Assembly (NCBI GenBank): GCA_029339505.1
Contig: JAQISU010000189.1
Span: 1,426,001-1,490,000 of the forward strand
Reading direction: 5' to 3'
DNA: 64,000 bases
Origin: Unio delphinus
Lineage: Eukaryota > Mollusca > Bivalvia > Unionida > Unionidae
Made by a program: the position numbers and the translations under genes. Each line of letters starts with the position of its first letter. Position 1 is the stretch's first letter. Positions 11,526-23,377 of the stretch are shown in pieces. Under the pieces are notes generated by a model. That model worked only from the letters and a program-made list of their open reading frames with translations, was not told the origin of the DNA and did not search any database.

Positions 11526-11689
11526 TCTTTCTTTTCTACCAACCAGATATGCCTCAAACCAGATGTACATAGCATATTATTTCCCGTGCCCATATTATTG
11601 TTCATATTATTGTTCTAGTCATTTTATAATGTGTCTCTACTAAGTGATTATGATAATATTGTAAAACCTAATTTTGACTAGAAAACTTG

Positions 11690-12035
11690 ATCAAATACTT
11701 TATCAATCCGGCATGGCGTTCTAGATAACACAGGATTTCTCAAATACTTTATCATTCTAGAATGATGTTTGATATAACACGTGACTCCTCCAATACTGTA
11801 TTGTTCAAGCGAGGTGCTTAATATAACACGGAACTATTCCAATGCTTTATAATTCAAGGATGACGTTTTATATCACATGGACTCCTCTAATTACTGTATA
11901 ATTCAGATATGACATTTTATATACCACAGAACTGTATAATTCAAGTATGACGTTTTTATATAACACGGGACTCTTCCAAAACTGTATAATTCAAGCATGA
12001 CGTTTTATATAACACGGGACTCATCTAAGCTCTTC
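11690..12035. repeat. 47-50-bp minisatellite, about 7 diverged copies
   Basis: The unit core is 'ttcaagcatgacgttttata' followed by 'taacacgggactc...ccaa.actgtata'. Copies are diverged at the left and become more uniform toward 11940-12030. Confidence 0.8.
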
Positions 12036-12640
12036 TTACACCATAATATATTGAATTTTAATACACTCTTCAAAAACTCCATATATACTTTTGTGCATCT
12101 TCCAAAGCTGCAAAATTCAAATGAAACCCTTTAGATACGCAACAAATATATAATCTAATTCTCAGATAAATTACATATTTTGGATTATCGTGTATCCTCG
12201 ACAAAGCTTTACGATTTTGTTGGGTCATTGCTCTTTGCGAGTATTAAATTTACTGTGAAAAGAAAACATTATAAACAAGGTGGATAAATTCATCTACGAT
12301 ACATATTTCTGTTGATAAAACTATTTGTTCTTTGTCTTACACGTTCGTTTCTAGATTAATAACTTAAAACGTTTCCGGAAAGATTAATTTGCAATTAGCA
12401 AACATAACTAGAAATATGTCATATTCCCTTAATTTTATAGACTTATAACAAGCATTTATGACAAATATACCTGTGATTTCTGCTTTATAGAAATGTCCTA
12501 AATATAGCATTAAATATACTGCATAACAATGGAGCCAAAGTATCAACGATATTGTAATGATTATCAGATCACGTGACTTAATTAATCGGTGATTTCTGTT
12601 GCACTTATATTTATCATAGTTGATGGGGTCCGGGGATGGG
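12036..12640. other. Non-coding stretch, nothing recognised
   Basis: AT-rich, without repeats or coding features that I can identify. Confidence 0.45.
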
Positions 12641-12851
12641 GGGTGAGAGCTGTGGGTTAAAGAGCTTACCTGTATAGAACAATGCATCTCACCTCTGTCA
12701 GCCTGGGTTCGAGTCTCGGGCTCGGCCAGTATGGGTATGCGATAAGGCTTGCCAGGAGCTTCACATGGGTCGGTGGTTCCTACCATGGTTTTCCCGGATT
12801 CTTCATCTTACTGGCCACCATGTATAGCCATGGAGGGCTGAAACATCAAGA
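12641..12851 (+). mobile_element. SINE family B, near full length
   Basis: A tRNA-like promoter region with an intact B-box-like 'gggttcgagtctcggg' (12705-12720), then 'cagtatgggtatgcgataag', 'cttgccaggagcttcac', 'gggtcggtggttcctacc' and 'actggccaccatgtatag'. This is one of the better preserved family B copies. The open frame at 12682-12891 (+) is SINE-derived. Confidence 0.8.
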
Positions 12852-13489
12852 ACGACAACTCATTGTTTGTGTTCAAAGGCTAAATTTATAAATTCATCTA
12901 TATAAACAAAATACCGTTACATTCCAAATACCGTTTATAATTCGACACCTTTTTTCCTGCTAAATCTTCTGAAAGAATCCATGTGAACTTTTACGCTTTA
13001 AAATATAAACGTATTTTATTCAAAAGACGTATAATGCCGTTTCACTATTGTAATCGATGAGTTTGTTATACACGCTTGTAGTCGTTAAATGTACTAAGGG
13101 TTTAAGAAGATCACGATACATTCAAAGGATGCAGCGCTTGATTGTAGTTTTTATATATAAATATGCTACACAGAAACGTACAATTATATTCTCTTAATTC
13201 GTAGCGCTTCGAATGACTTGCATGAAAGAATGAGTTGTTTTTTTAATTTCGACCCATGGTGTCTGAATCCACTTAAATATGTCGTATCACTTGGTACATA
13301 ACACATTAAAGAGACAAATTTCTTAACTTGCTTTTATTTTTTCTATCTTTTCTCTTCAATCATATGTGTTCTTTCTTTCTTTTTTATTTAATTGCCATAT
13401 TGGAAATGTCAGTTCGTATGGTGACCCTTAACATCTGAATAGTTTCAGCAATCAAAAGTTAAGGAATGGCATTCTCAGACTTCCAGGAA
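12852..13489. other. Non-coding stretch, nothing recognised
   Basis: AT-rich, with T-rich patches around 13330-13390. No gene or repeat is recognised. Confidence 0.45.
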
Positions 13490-13740
13490 TACTATGACGG
13501 ATACGCCACGCCTTTTGCTTCCTTGACTGACTGGTATCCCCTGGCACAAAATGTAGACACATGAATATCTTGTGCTGAAGCAATGGAACGTAAAATGTCT
13601 TGCCTAGAGATACACGACGGCAGTCGACCTGGGGTGGTCAGCACAGGATTCGAACCCAAAACCAAATTGCCATTGGCTTCAAACCTGGTATATTGGCCAG
13701 CGCCCCTCCCCTCCCATCTCTTGTAAACCAACCATTAGCA
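13490..13740 (-). mobile_element. SINE family C, minus strand (tRNA-derived)
   Basis: The reverse complement contains a B-box-like 'gggttcgaatcctgtgctga' (around 13637-13656), then 'tctctaggcaagacatttta' and 'gcacaagatattcatgtg'. A tRNA-like promoter followed by the 'gggcaagacacttta'-type core is a recurrent arrangement in invertebrate SINEs. It differs from families A and B. The minus-strand open frame 13492-13731 follows this element and is not a gene. Confidence 0.6.
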
Positions 13741-14219
13741 TGACAACCAACCAAGCAATGATCTTTACAAACATGGTGACAGGTGGGTCATTTCAGAGCA
13801 AACAGAAAAAGCATGCATTGGGAAGAGGGAAATGGAATGGCAATACATCAAACGGAAGAGGGTTCTAGAAACGCTAGATCTCGACAGCCGCTAGGTTAGA
13901 ATATGTCAAGTCTGATGGCGACAGCTTTTGAACCTTATGGCCATTAAAATGGTCAGCAGTAATACTTTGGACCATTTTGAGGACGGAGAAACAAGTCAGA
14001 TCGTAAGTAAGACGGTTTTAGGTTGCATTTACAGTTGTTGAATCCCATGCCCTTGGAAGGGGTCAGTAGAAATTAGTCAGGTCGAGTGGAAGACAGGGTC
14101 CTATGTCGATGCAAGGGATTATGATGAAACAAAAAACGTAATACATCATTTTAAAAACATATAAAAATAGCAGGAAAAGAAGGATAAGATAGTACATCTT
14201 TAACCACTATTTGTGTTGA
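13741..14219. other. Non-coding stretch, nothing recognised
   Basis: Slightly more GC-rich than average. 'tggaccattttgaggac' and 'gaagggggtcag'-like motifs do not form a clear repeat. Confidence 0.4.
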
Positions 14220-14229
14220 AAATGAATTC

Positions 14230-14710
14230 CCCTCTGCAGCGTTTGCAAAGGTTGGGGTGAGATACTTCTAATATATTAATTAAAATATTATGGAAGCTCC
14301 ACCCTGGCTCGTGTAGTTATAAAGTTTAATTACTGCCAAAATAGATGTATAGCTCTGAGCCCCCAGTCAGCACTGCCGACGGTTAAATTATATAGAACAC
14401 GAAGATGAAATTCAAATAAAACAATTTAATAAAGGCGATAATTTTAAATGATAAACTCAATCCCTCGTCCTCCAAGTGATAGCCTACTTCATCTCGTGAT
14501 TTTCAGCGTGAGTTCGATTTTTCCCTGGCCTTTGGTTCTACTCATCTCTTTCTTTCGTTCCTCCCACTCTTCCTGTACTTCACCTCTCCCAACTTCTCTC
14601 CTTCCTTCTCTTTTCTTCCGTTTTTCTATCGGAGACACTGGGACCACTGTCACTGGTCTGTCCCTCGAAGCTTCCTTTAGAAGCTGCACTTAGAATCCTG
14701 TCCTAAGATT
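14230..14710 (-). repeat. LTR-like dispersed repeat, copy 1
   Basis: The block 'gctctgagcccccagtcagc' with 'actgccgacggttaa' (14352-14386) is followed by an A/T-rich segment and a pyrimidine-rich stretch (14510-14700). The same order occurs at 20360-20760 and, inverted, at 54410-54760. The purine-rich strand is the minus strand here. Dispersal, lack of coding capacity and purine bias would fit a solo LTR or another dispersed non-coding repeat. Identity among copies is low by eye. Confidence 0.35.
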
Positions 14711-15489
14711 TTTCCCCCGTCAATAACGCATGGCTGGTCGGAGTTGCTATCTTCTCGCAATCTCTCTAACGAACTATAGCGAACTAAATCTTGCTGGCAG
14801 GTCTAAGGATATCATACTTAGCCCAAATCAGGGTCCCGTCACTATCTCGATTTTGATTGGGTAGCGTTGTGGCCCTGTCCAATCGACTAAGCGACCAATT
14901 CAGCCTGGCTGTCAGTCTGCGGAACAAGAAGATAAGGCACGTCCACTCCTTCGGGCAATTTCTTTGATCTGCACAAGCGCTTCCACACCAAGGTGATAAT
15001 TGCGTTTCTGACGGCCTTGGTCGGGCTTCCCACCCTAGCCACGGCAAACTTACGTAAGGGATAGTGTTAGCCTGCGGTCATGTTTAACATTAAACAATGG
15101 CTTGTCCGAATTACTTTGATTATACATGTTTCTAATTCAATGTTGGGTCGGGCAAACGCCGCACCCTCACTATGGCATTGCAAATATATATTTTGCATTG
15201 ATTTTCAACTGCGTCAACGCACTCTTATTTATAAATTATTGTGTTTCTTGTGAAAAAAAGAGATTCCAAGGATTATTTCATTTATATTCCTGGCAGTGTA
15301 AATGACTGACTGCTGAAGATACCGATAGACAGTAACACGTACAGTTTATAAGATTATCTTTCTAGAGAATAAGTGTTTTATTATAAAGAAAAAACAAAGT
15401 TAGAATGTATAGTTTATTATTAGACTCTGATTATATGAGTACATTTTTTTTTAAAATTATGATGTAATTTTGATGTAAACTTGATTATT

Positions 15490-15490
<1 letters not shown>
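14711..15490. other. Unassigned GC-richer block, then AT-rich sequence
   Basis: 14730-15180 is noticeably richer in G+C than its neighbours and contains gcttcccaccctagcc- and ggcaaacgccgcaccc-like stretches. It could be an old transposon remnant, but I find no terminal repeats and no protein match. From 15190 it is plain AT-rich sequence. Confidence 0.35.
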
Positions 15491-15522
<32 letters not shown>

Positions 15523-15524
15523 AT
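15491..15524. repeat. (TAG)n microsatellite, left of SINE
   Basis: About 11 TAG units followed by a few TAA. The same motif resumes immediately after the SINE at 15853. Confidence 0.9.
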
Positions 15525-15537
15525 AATAAAACCGTTA

Positions 15538-15852
15538 AAGTTGCCTAGTGGTTAGAGCGTCCGCCGTGGAAGCGGGAGGTCGTGGGTACGATACCCGGCC
15601 GAGTCATACCAAAGACTTACAAAAGTGGTATTAACAGCTGCCTCGCTTGACGCTCAGCATTAAGAGGTTAGTTGTTAGGACTGGTCTGCCTGGCGACAGG
15701 ATAATGTGACTGGGTGGGACATCATGCTACATGTCTGCGGCATGATGCCCCAGTGCTAGACATCACTATAATCTGTCTCGCTGCAGACGTCGTAGCGATA
15801 TGACTGAAAAAGTGTTAAAGCTACGTTAAAAATCCTAAACAAACAAACAAAC
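15538..15852 (+). mobile_element. SINE family A, full length, inserted in (TAG)n
   Basis: The tRNA-like head has A-box-like 'tagtggttagagcgtccg' (15546) and B-box-like 'gggtacgatacccgg' (15584). It continues with 'gagtcataccaaagactta', 'ctcgcttgacgctcagca', 'actgggtgggacatcatgct', 'catgatgccccagtgctaga' and 'gcgatatgactgaaaa', and ends in an (AAAC)n tail. It is about 315 bp and collinear with the copy at 21234. Confidence 0.9.
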
Positions 15853-15914
<62 letters not shown>

Positions 15915-15921
15915 CAGTAGT
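15853..15921. repeat. (TAG)n microsatellite, right of SINE
   Basis: About 23 AGT/TAG units, near pure. With the tract at 15491 it brackets the SINE. Confidence 0.95.
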
Positions 15922-17655
15922 TGAAAATATTTTCCAAGTGGACTGGAAACTATATATTCATGGACAATTTGTTAGTTTAATTGTTATTTACCATACGGAC
16001 TGTATCAGCAATGCAGCTCGTGTTTGGATAAAAGTAGGTTACGCTATACCCCATCCACGCCAGTGTTGTGAGCTCCCAAAGATAAGGGCGAAAGATAAAG
16101 CATACAGAAGAATTCAAATGGAAGAAAAGAGGTTATCGCAGGTGGTTGAAAAACGGTTTAATGACGTTTGTAATTAAACGTTTTGCTGATGATAATCGAA
16201 CCGCAAAATCCACAAATCTTACATTTGGCATTTCACAGCTCATGTCCTTCATTCACCATTTGTAGAAGACTCAAAAACGATATATCTGCTTAGATTATGA
16301 ATGAAGATATTGTGTGAACATGCATAATTGAGATATCGTGTGAAACGTATATCGTGTGAGGTGTATTATACCCGCATTCTTAGTGGTGCGACATTTTATC
16401 CATGTGTGTCGAAATATGATAGATAATAAATCCGATATCATCTTAGCCTAGTGTTATGATAGAACAGAGTTGTTATCTTGTCAAATTTTGTACAAACTTG
16501 AAATCTTGGATTAACTTAAATCACGCAAGATTATAGCTTTAGGCAATTTAAACAAAAAATCTATAACAGCTTGTCAAAGTTCTCATATCCTTGCATCATA
16601 TAATGCAGTTAAGAAATAATAAAGAGAGGAATCATTGATCGTGGACGAATGTGCAAAATTATTTTTTTAAACGTGTTTCCCCTTCAGATTAGATGCTGTA
16701 AAGGGTCGCTAAGGACTCGGTGATCTCTATCGCATTACCTGTCGCTTTACATTTTAATACATTACAATTTCATTTCAATAAATACAGTATACCCAAGAAT
16801 AAATAAATTTTTCAAGATAATTTTGATTTTAAAATAAATTACACCTTGTATACAGGTAAGTCATGAAACAAAAAAAATCAAGCTTAGAAAATAACATTGG
16901 TAGAATAACGAAATGTATTAAACTGACACCAACCACAGAAAAAGAGAAGAGATAGAACGCAGTAGCATTCGCAAAACATACCTTTCCCTTTATATTTTAA
17001 AGGCAGATGTAGTATTTCTGAATGGCGTTTTTGTCGTGTATGGTTTTCGTTTGAAAAACGAAACAAATGTAATTTTTGAGAAACAAAAAGTCTAAATAGT
17101 TTGTTGATAACCGTTCGTTCCATTCATTTCTGGATACCATTAAAAACTTTACTATTTTCTACCGAACAGAAGCCATATATAGAAATCTTGTAATCTATTT
17201 TATTTGCATCTTACTGCCGCTGGATCTTTGTTTGGTTGTAGCACTATCAACTCTGTTGTTTAATTGGTAATCGTAAAAGAAAATAGTAACGCTTGTGCTT
17301 ATATCGACAACGGCATTCAATAGAATTGTTAACATTGACCATCCAATCAAATGACATAAACCTGTAACATAATGTTTTTAACATATCCATGTACAGGTTT
17401 CAGAATGAACTTCAGTATTTATAGCTGAAATGTCTAGTTTACATGACTGATAAACATGATGCACGGCACGGCATCACTCAGGTTAAAACACTCGCAAGGA
17501 CACGTGTTCGTCGCCAATAATGGATGGGTTCCTTTTTGGGCTCTCTGATTTTGGGAACAACTTGGATAGTAAACAAAGTACTTCAAGACAACATTTGCTG
17601 ACATTGTCAGAACTTGTATAATAAATATGGTTTTATAACTTTATAACCGACACAA
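15922..17655. other. Non-coding stretch, nothing recognised
   Basis: AT-rich. The open frames at 15938-16177 (+) and 16884-17123 (-) show no family features. Confidence 0.45.

Positions 17656-17730
<75 letters not shown>
17656..17730. repeat. (TC)n microsatellite
   Basis: About 75 bp of uninterrupted CT/TC, a homopurine-homopyrimidine mirror tract. Confidence 0.95.
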
Positions 17731-17734
<4 letters not shown>

Positions 17735-18208
17735 AGTGGTGGAGTCCATAGAAACGAGAAACGTTCATGTGTTAATATTGTAAAAGAAATTGCGCGGTGT
17801 ATGTATTCAGGAAAAATGAGAAGTTTCCTGAGGTTTATAAATAATTCCTAGAATTACAACTGGCATCTCCCTGGTCTAATTTACAAGCATCATGTGTCTA
17901 AATGCACCTTACTGAACAAAACATATTCCGTTGACCATTCAAAACAAGTCCTAACATCATACACGAGCGTGAATTGTACGAGCAGATAGATGTACGGCAT
18001 AACACCGCGTACCTAACTGACGTCTAAGCTGCTGCCGTAATATATAAACTGCACAAAATAATCTATAAATGACATGTGATGAATTTCTCAAATCGGACAT
18101 CAAACTCTGAAATGATGAAGCGTAATCCGAGCACGCTTCTGCTGCTCCGTGCATATCTTCATAATTAATTCATTGTTTCTAGTGTTATTAAATACTGAAT
18201 TTCAGAAT
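17731..18208. other. Non-coding stretch, nothing recognised
   Basis: No recognisable feature. Confidence 0.4.
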
Positions 18209-18286
18209 CCAGAGCGGCCGAGTGGTCTATAGCGTTCGCCTTTACAGATGACTGCACCTTTCACCTCTGTCTCGAGTGGGCTTCAT
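18209..18286 (+). mobile_element. SINE family B head fragment
   Basis: 'agagcggccgagtggtctat' with 'agcgttcgcc' is a tRNA-like A-box region. The following 'tcacctctgtctcgagtggg' aligns with the family B head at 12690. The body is absent. Confidence 0.55.
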
Positions 18287-20355
18287 TGGTTCATTACAGT
18301 TAAAAAATTCAAAGGCACATTTTAAAAGCAATGAACGAAATATGAAAATATATCTTATCCACGGGCATGTTTTACTCCCTACATTCAACAATTTCAGAGC
18401 TGATATACTCGCAATTGGGATACCACTTTCGTGACAACTTAGGAAGATACTGGTATGTATATATATTTGTTTGTATGTCCGCATTTATAGGCGTAGGATT
18501 AGTTCCACGACACTGCATATATACGTATGGTCGGAAGGAGAGGCAAACTAACAGTATCACAACATCCCCGTGCTGCTTCGAACACGCGAAGAGAACGACT
18601 TACGATAGATAACAACTAAATAAAAGAATCATAATATTTTCAAAGACATTAATTTGAAAAAGACACAAATGAGAGTAGCTTCATATCTGGATTTCGATAT
18701 TTCCGATGAGTACCCATTTTGACGCTACTTATTCCCCCTAAATATCTATGAATTTACATTTCAGCACCATCTCAACAGGATTCTCTTTTAAATAAAATCG
18801 AAGAGCTTGGCAAGTCTGAGGGAATTCTGCGTACAAGACATCTAGTTGTATAATTTAATCAGCGAATATGATAATATTTTAGTTTAGGCAGAAGGCGAGA
18901 CATACGTATCACACTTCTGGCGTGAACTAATGATCAATAATCTGATGATTATGTGCAAGCGTTTTAGAAAGGCATAAAACACATTTCTAGGACGGTTCGC
19001 GTGTGAGATTCTGTCTTCTCTATGATAATTACAATTATGTTTTTGAACCAGTACCCTTTGGATGATAAGTGAGATTACATTGAAGGCATAACTCTAAATC
19101 TATCCAGCCAAAATATAAAGGACGCTTATTAGGATTTTCGTTTTTAATGCACATTGTCTGTACTCCAGAATAGTGTATTTATTCCGAAATTTGTGTATTA
19201 TGTCATCAGTGACCTTTAACCTTTCTCAACCAACATCTCGATTTTGTTCTTCATTCTGAGTTGTGATTTACTCCGTGTTCAATACCTAAGTTCCTTTTTT
19301 GTTTGTTTGTGGATAATATCCTTCTAGACTGCAATTTTCTTTCCATGTTAAATAGTTAATGCAATTAGCTCGTTAACCCATATTACCCAGATGTTCAAAG
19401 ATTATGTTTCAGAAATTCAGGTACTAGAGCATTTGAGATTTCTGAGAAGATTGCGCGATCAGATCCAAGTAAACCAGATTTTCCAAATACCGGAAAGACA
19501 GCAGTGTTTAATCCGTTGGATGGATTCGTGACCAGAAAGGCGTGAGTACCCTCAGATCAGCTCAATTCGGCTACCTTGGTGTGTCAATGCGCATGCTATT
19601 TAGCTATACCTGCCTTAGCACGATATGCCCTTTAATACCGTAAAGCAGAACGAATCACGTATTAATAGCATGCTGGAAACAGAGCACTAGCCAATATCCA
19701 TAAATCGTGAATTTATAGATCGTTGAACGTTTTTCTCATAAAATGCTTATAAATAATAATTTTATAACGCCACTCAGTGCATTTAAATTTTGACTTGTCC
19801 GTATTAATTTTTATTTATAAAATAATCGATTGTGAATGACCTTCGGTTTTGCTGTTATTACTTAAAGAAAAATAGACTAAAGTATATCATATAGAGATGT
19901 TGAATATACGTTTTCAAAATAATTTAAAAGTTCTTTCTCCAACTGAGCGCCTTTTAACAAGACATCAGATATTTTCATGACACTAACTTCTATTCATACA
20001 AAGCCGTTTTTTATTCCATGTTAATCACGCTCTGTCTGTCAATCGAGGGACGAAATTCGCTGGCTCATTCTCCTCTAAATTACGTCTATTACTTTTATTC
20101 ATCGATTCGATAACCATCTGATTCGATAGGGTTTCTTCTCAAACCTTTTGACCCCTAAATAAGTATGACTGTAAGCATGAGCTGACAAGAATGAAATGTT
20201 GTTGATCATATTAAACACAATATATGACCCAGCATGTATCAAGGTAGTCGAATACAGTTGCCATTAATGACATGCCTGTTAACTGTCACAGTCCACTGTC
20301 GCTTGCCTCCTACGGTATTATTTCTAAGACAGGAGAAGGACAAACAATTTAAATT
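18287..20355. other. Non-coding stretch, nothing recognised
   Basis: About 2 kb of AT-rich single-copy-looking sequence. The two overlapping open frames near 18367-18612 have no family features. No satellites or terminal repeats are seen. Confidence 0.45.
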
Positions 20356-20765
20356 TAATTGGCTCTGATCCCCCAGTAAACAATGCAAACGGTCAAGTGC
20401 ATAAAAAGTCTCAAGACGATAGGTATAAAAATGTATTAAAACTTATTTAACTATTGTATCGACAATTACTTAACCGCAATTCTTCGACAAGTACAAGCAA
20501 TGGCCTAATCTCAGTTGCCAATTATTAACCTCACATGAAATTAATGTCTTAAGAAAGTGTTTCCTTTCGGTGTTGATTCTGTCACTCTTCTGTCCGTCTC
20601 TCGTTTCTCTCCTTTGATACTTCCGGTACCCTTGACTCCGTACTAACCGTGCACTTCCGGACCTCTCTTCCAAGCTTCCTTCCACCCAAACTGCCTACGT
20701 CATAAGAGACCTCCCACGTGATCTCGACGTGTCTTCCTTCTCTCCGATTCTCGGGCGTTTGAAAG
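20356..20765 (-). repeat. LTR-like dispersed repeat, copy 2
   Basis: 'ggctctgatcccccagtaaa' followed by 'caatgcaaacggtcaa' (20361-20398) corresponds to the block at 14352. An A/T-rich segment containing 'taactattgtatcgacaatt' and a pyrimidine-rich segment ending 'ccaagcttccttcc' follow in the same order as copy 1. The minus-strand open frame 20470-20685 is the purine-rich strand of this repeat. Confidence 0.35.
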
Positions 20766-21027
20766 CTTCAGGTAGAATAGAAAAGATGTATAATCTGGTC
20801 TCCTCGCTCTAATCTTAGAATAATTAAATACACTCTGATAGAACTTTCATTAGAATAATGGCGAATAAATTATCAGGTCAACTCATGCACTCATATCTAA
20901 ATATTTCATACATGCTTGGTTCTACAATAAGTGTGCTATAAGAATAACAATATTAGCAACGACGTCTAACACATGCATACACATCCCTAACATTTAACGT
21001 CTTGATACAGTAAAATATCATCAACAG

Positions 21028-21030
<3 letters not shown>

Positions 21031-21116
<86 letters not shown>
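21031..21116. repeat. (TA)n microsatellite
   Basis: About 85 bp of TA with one internal TTA interruption near 21062. Confidence 0.95.
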
Positions 21117-21117
<1 letters not shown>

Positions 21118-21217
21118 CCATCAATCACCATAAATTGATCTTGTATGTTAATAATTGAGCTATGCACTGAAGATTAAATTTCTAAAAATATAAAGTGTAC
21201 ATAACAAGTTGACAATC

Positions 21218-21554
21218 TTACAACCCTTACCTAACCGCTCCGGTGGTCTAGTGGTTAGAGCGTCCGCCGAGGAAGCGGGAGATCATTGGTTCGATCCCCG
21301 GCCGAGTCATACCAAAGACTTACAAAAATGGTACTAACAGCTGCCTCGCTTGACGCTCAGCATTAAAGGGTTAGTATTAGGAATGGTCGGTCTTGTGTCA
21401 GGATAATATGGCTGGGTGGGACATCGTGCTACATGTCTGCGGCATGATGCCCCAGTGCTAGACATCACTATAAACTGCATCACAGCAGACATCGTAGCGA
21501 TATGACTGAAAAATTGTTAAAGCCACGTAAAAAATCCTTTACAACCCCTACCTA
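21218..21554 (+). mobile_element. SINE family A, complete, with 16-bp TSD
   Basis: The SINE body is 21234-21538 (305 bp), flanked by ttacaacccttaccta at 21218-21233 and ttacaacccctaccta at 21539-21554, a 16-bp TSD with one mismatch. The tRNA-like head has A-box-like 'tagtggttagagcgtccg' and B-box-like 'ggttcgatcccc' (21287). The body contains 'gagtcataccaaagactta', 'ctcgcttgacgctcagca', the 'gatgccccagtgctagacat' core and the end 'gcgatatgactgaaaaattg' before a short A-rich tail. This is the best reference copy for defining family A in this window. Confidence 0.92.
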
Positions 21555-22577
21555 TGAAAGTGGAACAATTTGGGAGAAGACAAGTTACCTCAAGAAGCCA
21601 TCGTTCACAATCCTAACTTAAAATTTCGTTAAAGTCCTTTCCCGCCTTTTAACAAACGCACAACTTCGGCACTCGGAGTACAGTCTAGTGCCTCCAAGCT
21701 TCTCTATGTTCTACTATTTCTAAGGTACAAACATGCGGGAAAATGGACTTTGTCCCAACAAATTGCTTATTGAGATTTGAATCTCTCGAATACGGCCCAG
21801 TCTCTTTGACAACGGCATTGAAGTAATGTATCACGTACCTGCTGCTCTCTAATTCCCGGTCATGACATCGTTGACAGTGCAAAACAAACAAAAACGTCTC
21901 TACTCGGACGTAGAATCACTTTGAATTTTAACCGCGATCACTTCATAGCGTATTGGATACACAGTCAACATCTTGCATAATATGTATTGACATTATACGT
22001 GCTTTTAGCTGTGAATTAACTTTAGAAAAATATATGCATGCATGAATCATGAACATCAGCAATTTTTTTCCATAGCGTAACGTTGACTGTTTTTCGTCCA
22101 TTGTGTCCGTTTTCCTTAGAATAACAGCTTGATCTCATACAGGTAGAAATATTGCAGATATAGAAAATTAGCAATAAAATAAACTAATTTCATTTTTACG
22201 TCGAATGTTCAAATGTTTTGAAGTTCCGATCAAGGATTCTTGATGACTCTGGTGTAAAAAAACATTAGGCCGTTCTGGAACAAAACAGAAGACCATCCAG
22301 ACTCCACAGACCATTGATGAAACATGACTTAGCCGCACATGTGCTGAAACCAGAGATCGAAACCTGCCCAGCAGAGGTGCAAAGCAAGTTCTCCATTTCT
22401 GCTCTGTTCATAAGAAATCTCCAAATTGCATTAAAGACATCATAAATGAAACTCACCCATAACTTTTGCATTTCTATAGATGGTATGAGTCCTAACCGAA
22501 TGCTTGTTACAATATTAAAAAGTTAGACATGACACCTACAAATTGTATAAAAAATAACAGTCATAACACACACACAC
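21555..22577. other. Non-coding stretch, nothing recognised
   Basis: No recognised feature. The minus-strand open frames at 21685-21891 and 22265-22471 have no family signature. Confidence 0.45.
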
Positions 22578-22668
22578 CTACACATACATACATACATACA
22601 TACATACATACATACATACATACATACATACATACATACATACATACATACATACATACATACATACG
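22578..22668. repeat. (CATA)n microsatellite
   Basis: About 22 CATA units preceded by a short CA run. The last few units belong to the 267-bp direct repeat that starts at about 22655. Confidence 0.95.
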
Positions 22669-22921
22669 TATGTTTAAGCGGCCGCCTTGGAAGCGGGAGA
22701 CCGCGGGTAGGAACGGAACCCCAGGCCGAGTCATACCAAAGACTGACACGCTGTCTCACTTGCGCTCAGCATTGAAAAGTTCGTGCTAGGACTGGTCAGC
22801 ATGGTTTCAAGATAATATGACTGTGGGAGACATGGGCTACATGTCTGCGGCACGATACCCCATTATACTAAGAGCAAACAACGACTGGAATGTTTTACCT
22901 TTTTGTTTGCATTTTGTATTA
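22655..22921 (+). repeat. 267-bp direct repeat, left copy (contains diverged SINE A)
   Basis: Matches 26354-26620 over 267 bp with five mismatches that I can count (about 98% identity) and no gaps. It includes the end of a CATA run, a SINE A-derived body (about 22676-22860, with gagtcataccaaagact, gctcagcattgaaa and ctacatgtctgcggca) and about 60 bp of downstream sequence ending 'gcattttgtatta'. It abuts the 5' end of the truncated LINE and is best read as the left copy of an unusually long TSD. Confidence 0.85.
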
Positions 22922-23377
22922 ATATCCGTTAATAGTCAATCTATTTGTGAAGGACCTGACTATACATTTTTCTCAATCGATGGTAAATCCAAATCGTTGA
23001 TAGACCATATACTATTGCAAAAAACCAAATTCGATTTAGTGGTTAAGGCCGAAATAATTGATGACCATCCTTTGAACATTTCAGATCATCATCCTGTAAA
23101 AATAGAGTTGGTCATTCCTCTTGCATATAATATAATCATGGCTGACAAGCATTTAATTGCCTCCATAAATTGGAAGAAAGCATCGGCAGAACAAATAAAT
23201 AGGTATAAGGAAGCAACACGCAATGAATTTTTAGCGCAACTGCATAAGGCAGAATTAGTGACAAATGTCGATATTGAAATTATTATTCAAGACACGGTAA
23301 AGATTTTACATGACGCAGCTTCTATGTTTCTGCCCATAAAAAGGTTTTGCCCATATGCTAACCCTTATTGGAAATAA
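22922..23377 (+). pseudogene. LINE ORF segment 1: C-terminal part of an APE-type endonuclease and linker
   Basis: The coding sequence starts in the middle of the endonuclease fold right at the junction with the 267-bp repeat, so the element is 5'-truncated. Visible motifs are 'CEGPDYTFFSIDGKSKSLID' (IDHIL box) and 'NISDHHPVKIEL', the SDH box of the exonuclease-endonuclease-phosphatase superfamily (near 23081). The N-terminal catalytic residues of the domain are missing. The frame ends at an in-frame TAA (23375-23377) after PYANPYWK, and the same frame resumes beyond it. The start codon at 22817 lies in the flanking SINE repeat and is fortuitous. Confidence 0.85.

Noticed and set aside
11249..11605. 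118-residue minus-strand open frame
   Set aside because: Overlaps a family B SINE over nearly its whole length.
13492..13731. 79-residue minus-strand open frame
   Set aside because: Coincides with a tRNA-derived SINE C.
14448..15047. Ser/Pro-rich and Arg/Glu-rich open frames
   Set aside because: Produced by a pyrimidine/purine-biased dispersed repeat. No conserved domain.
21234..21310. tRNA gene at the SINE heads
   Set aside because: A and B boxes are present, but the sequence continues into a shared 305-bp repeat with a TSD, and no cloverleaf with a proper acceptor stem is evident.
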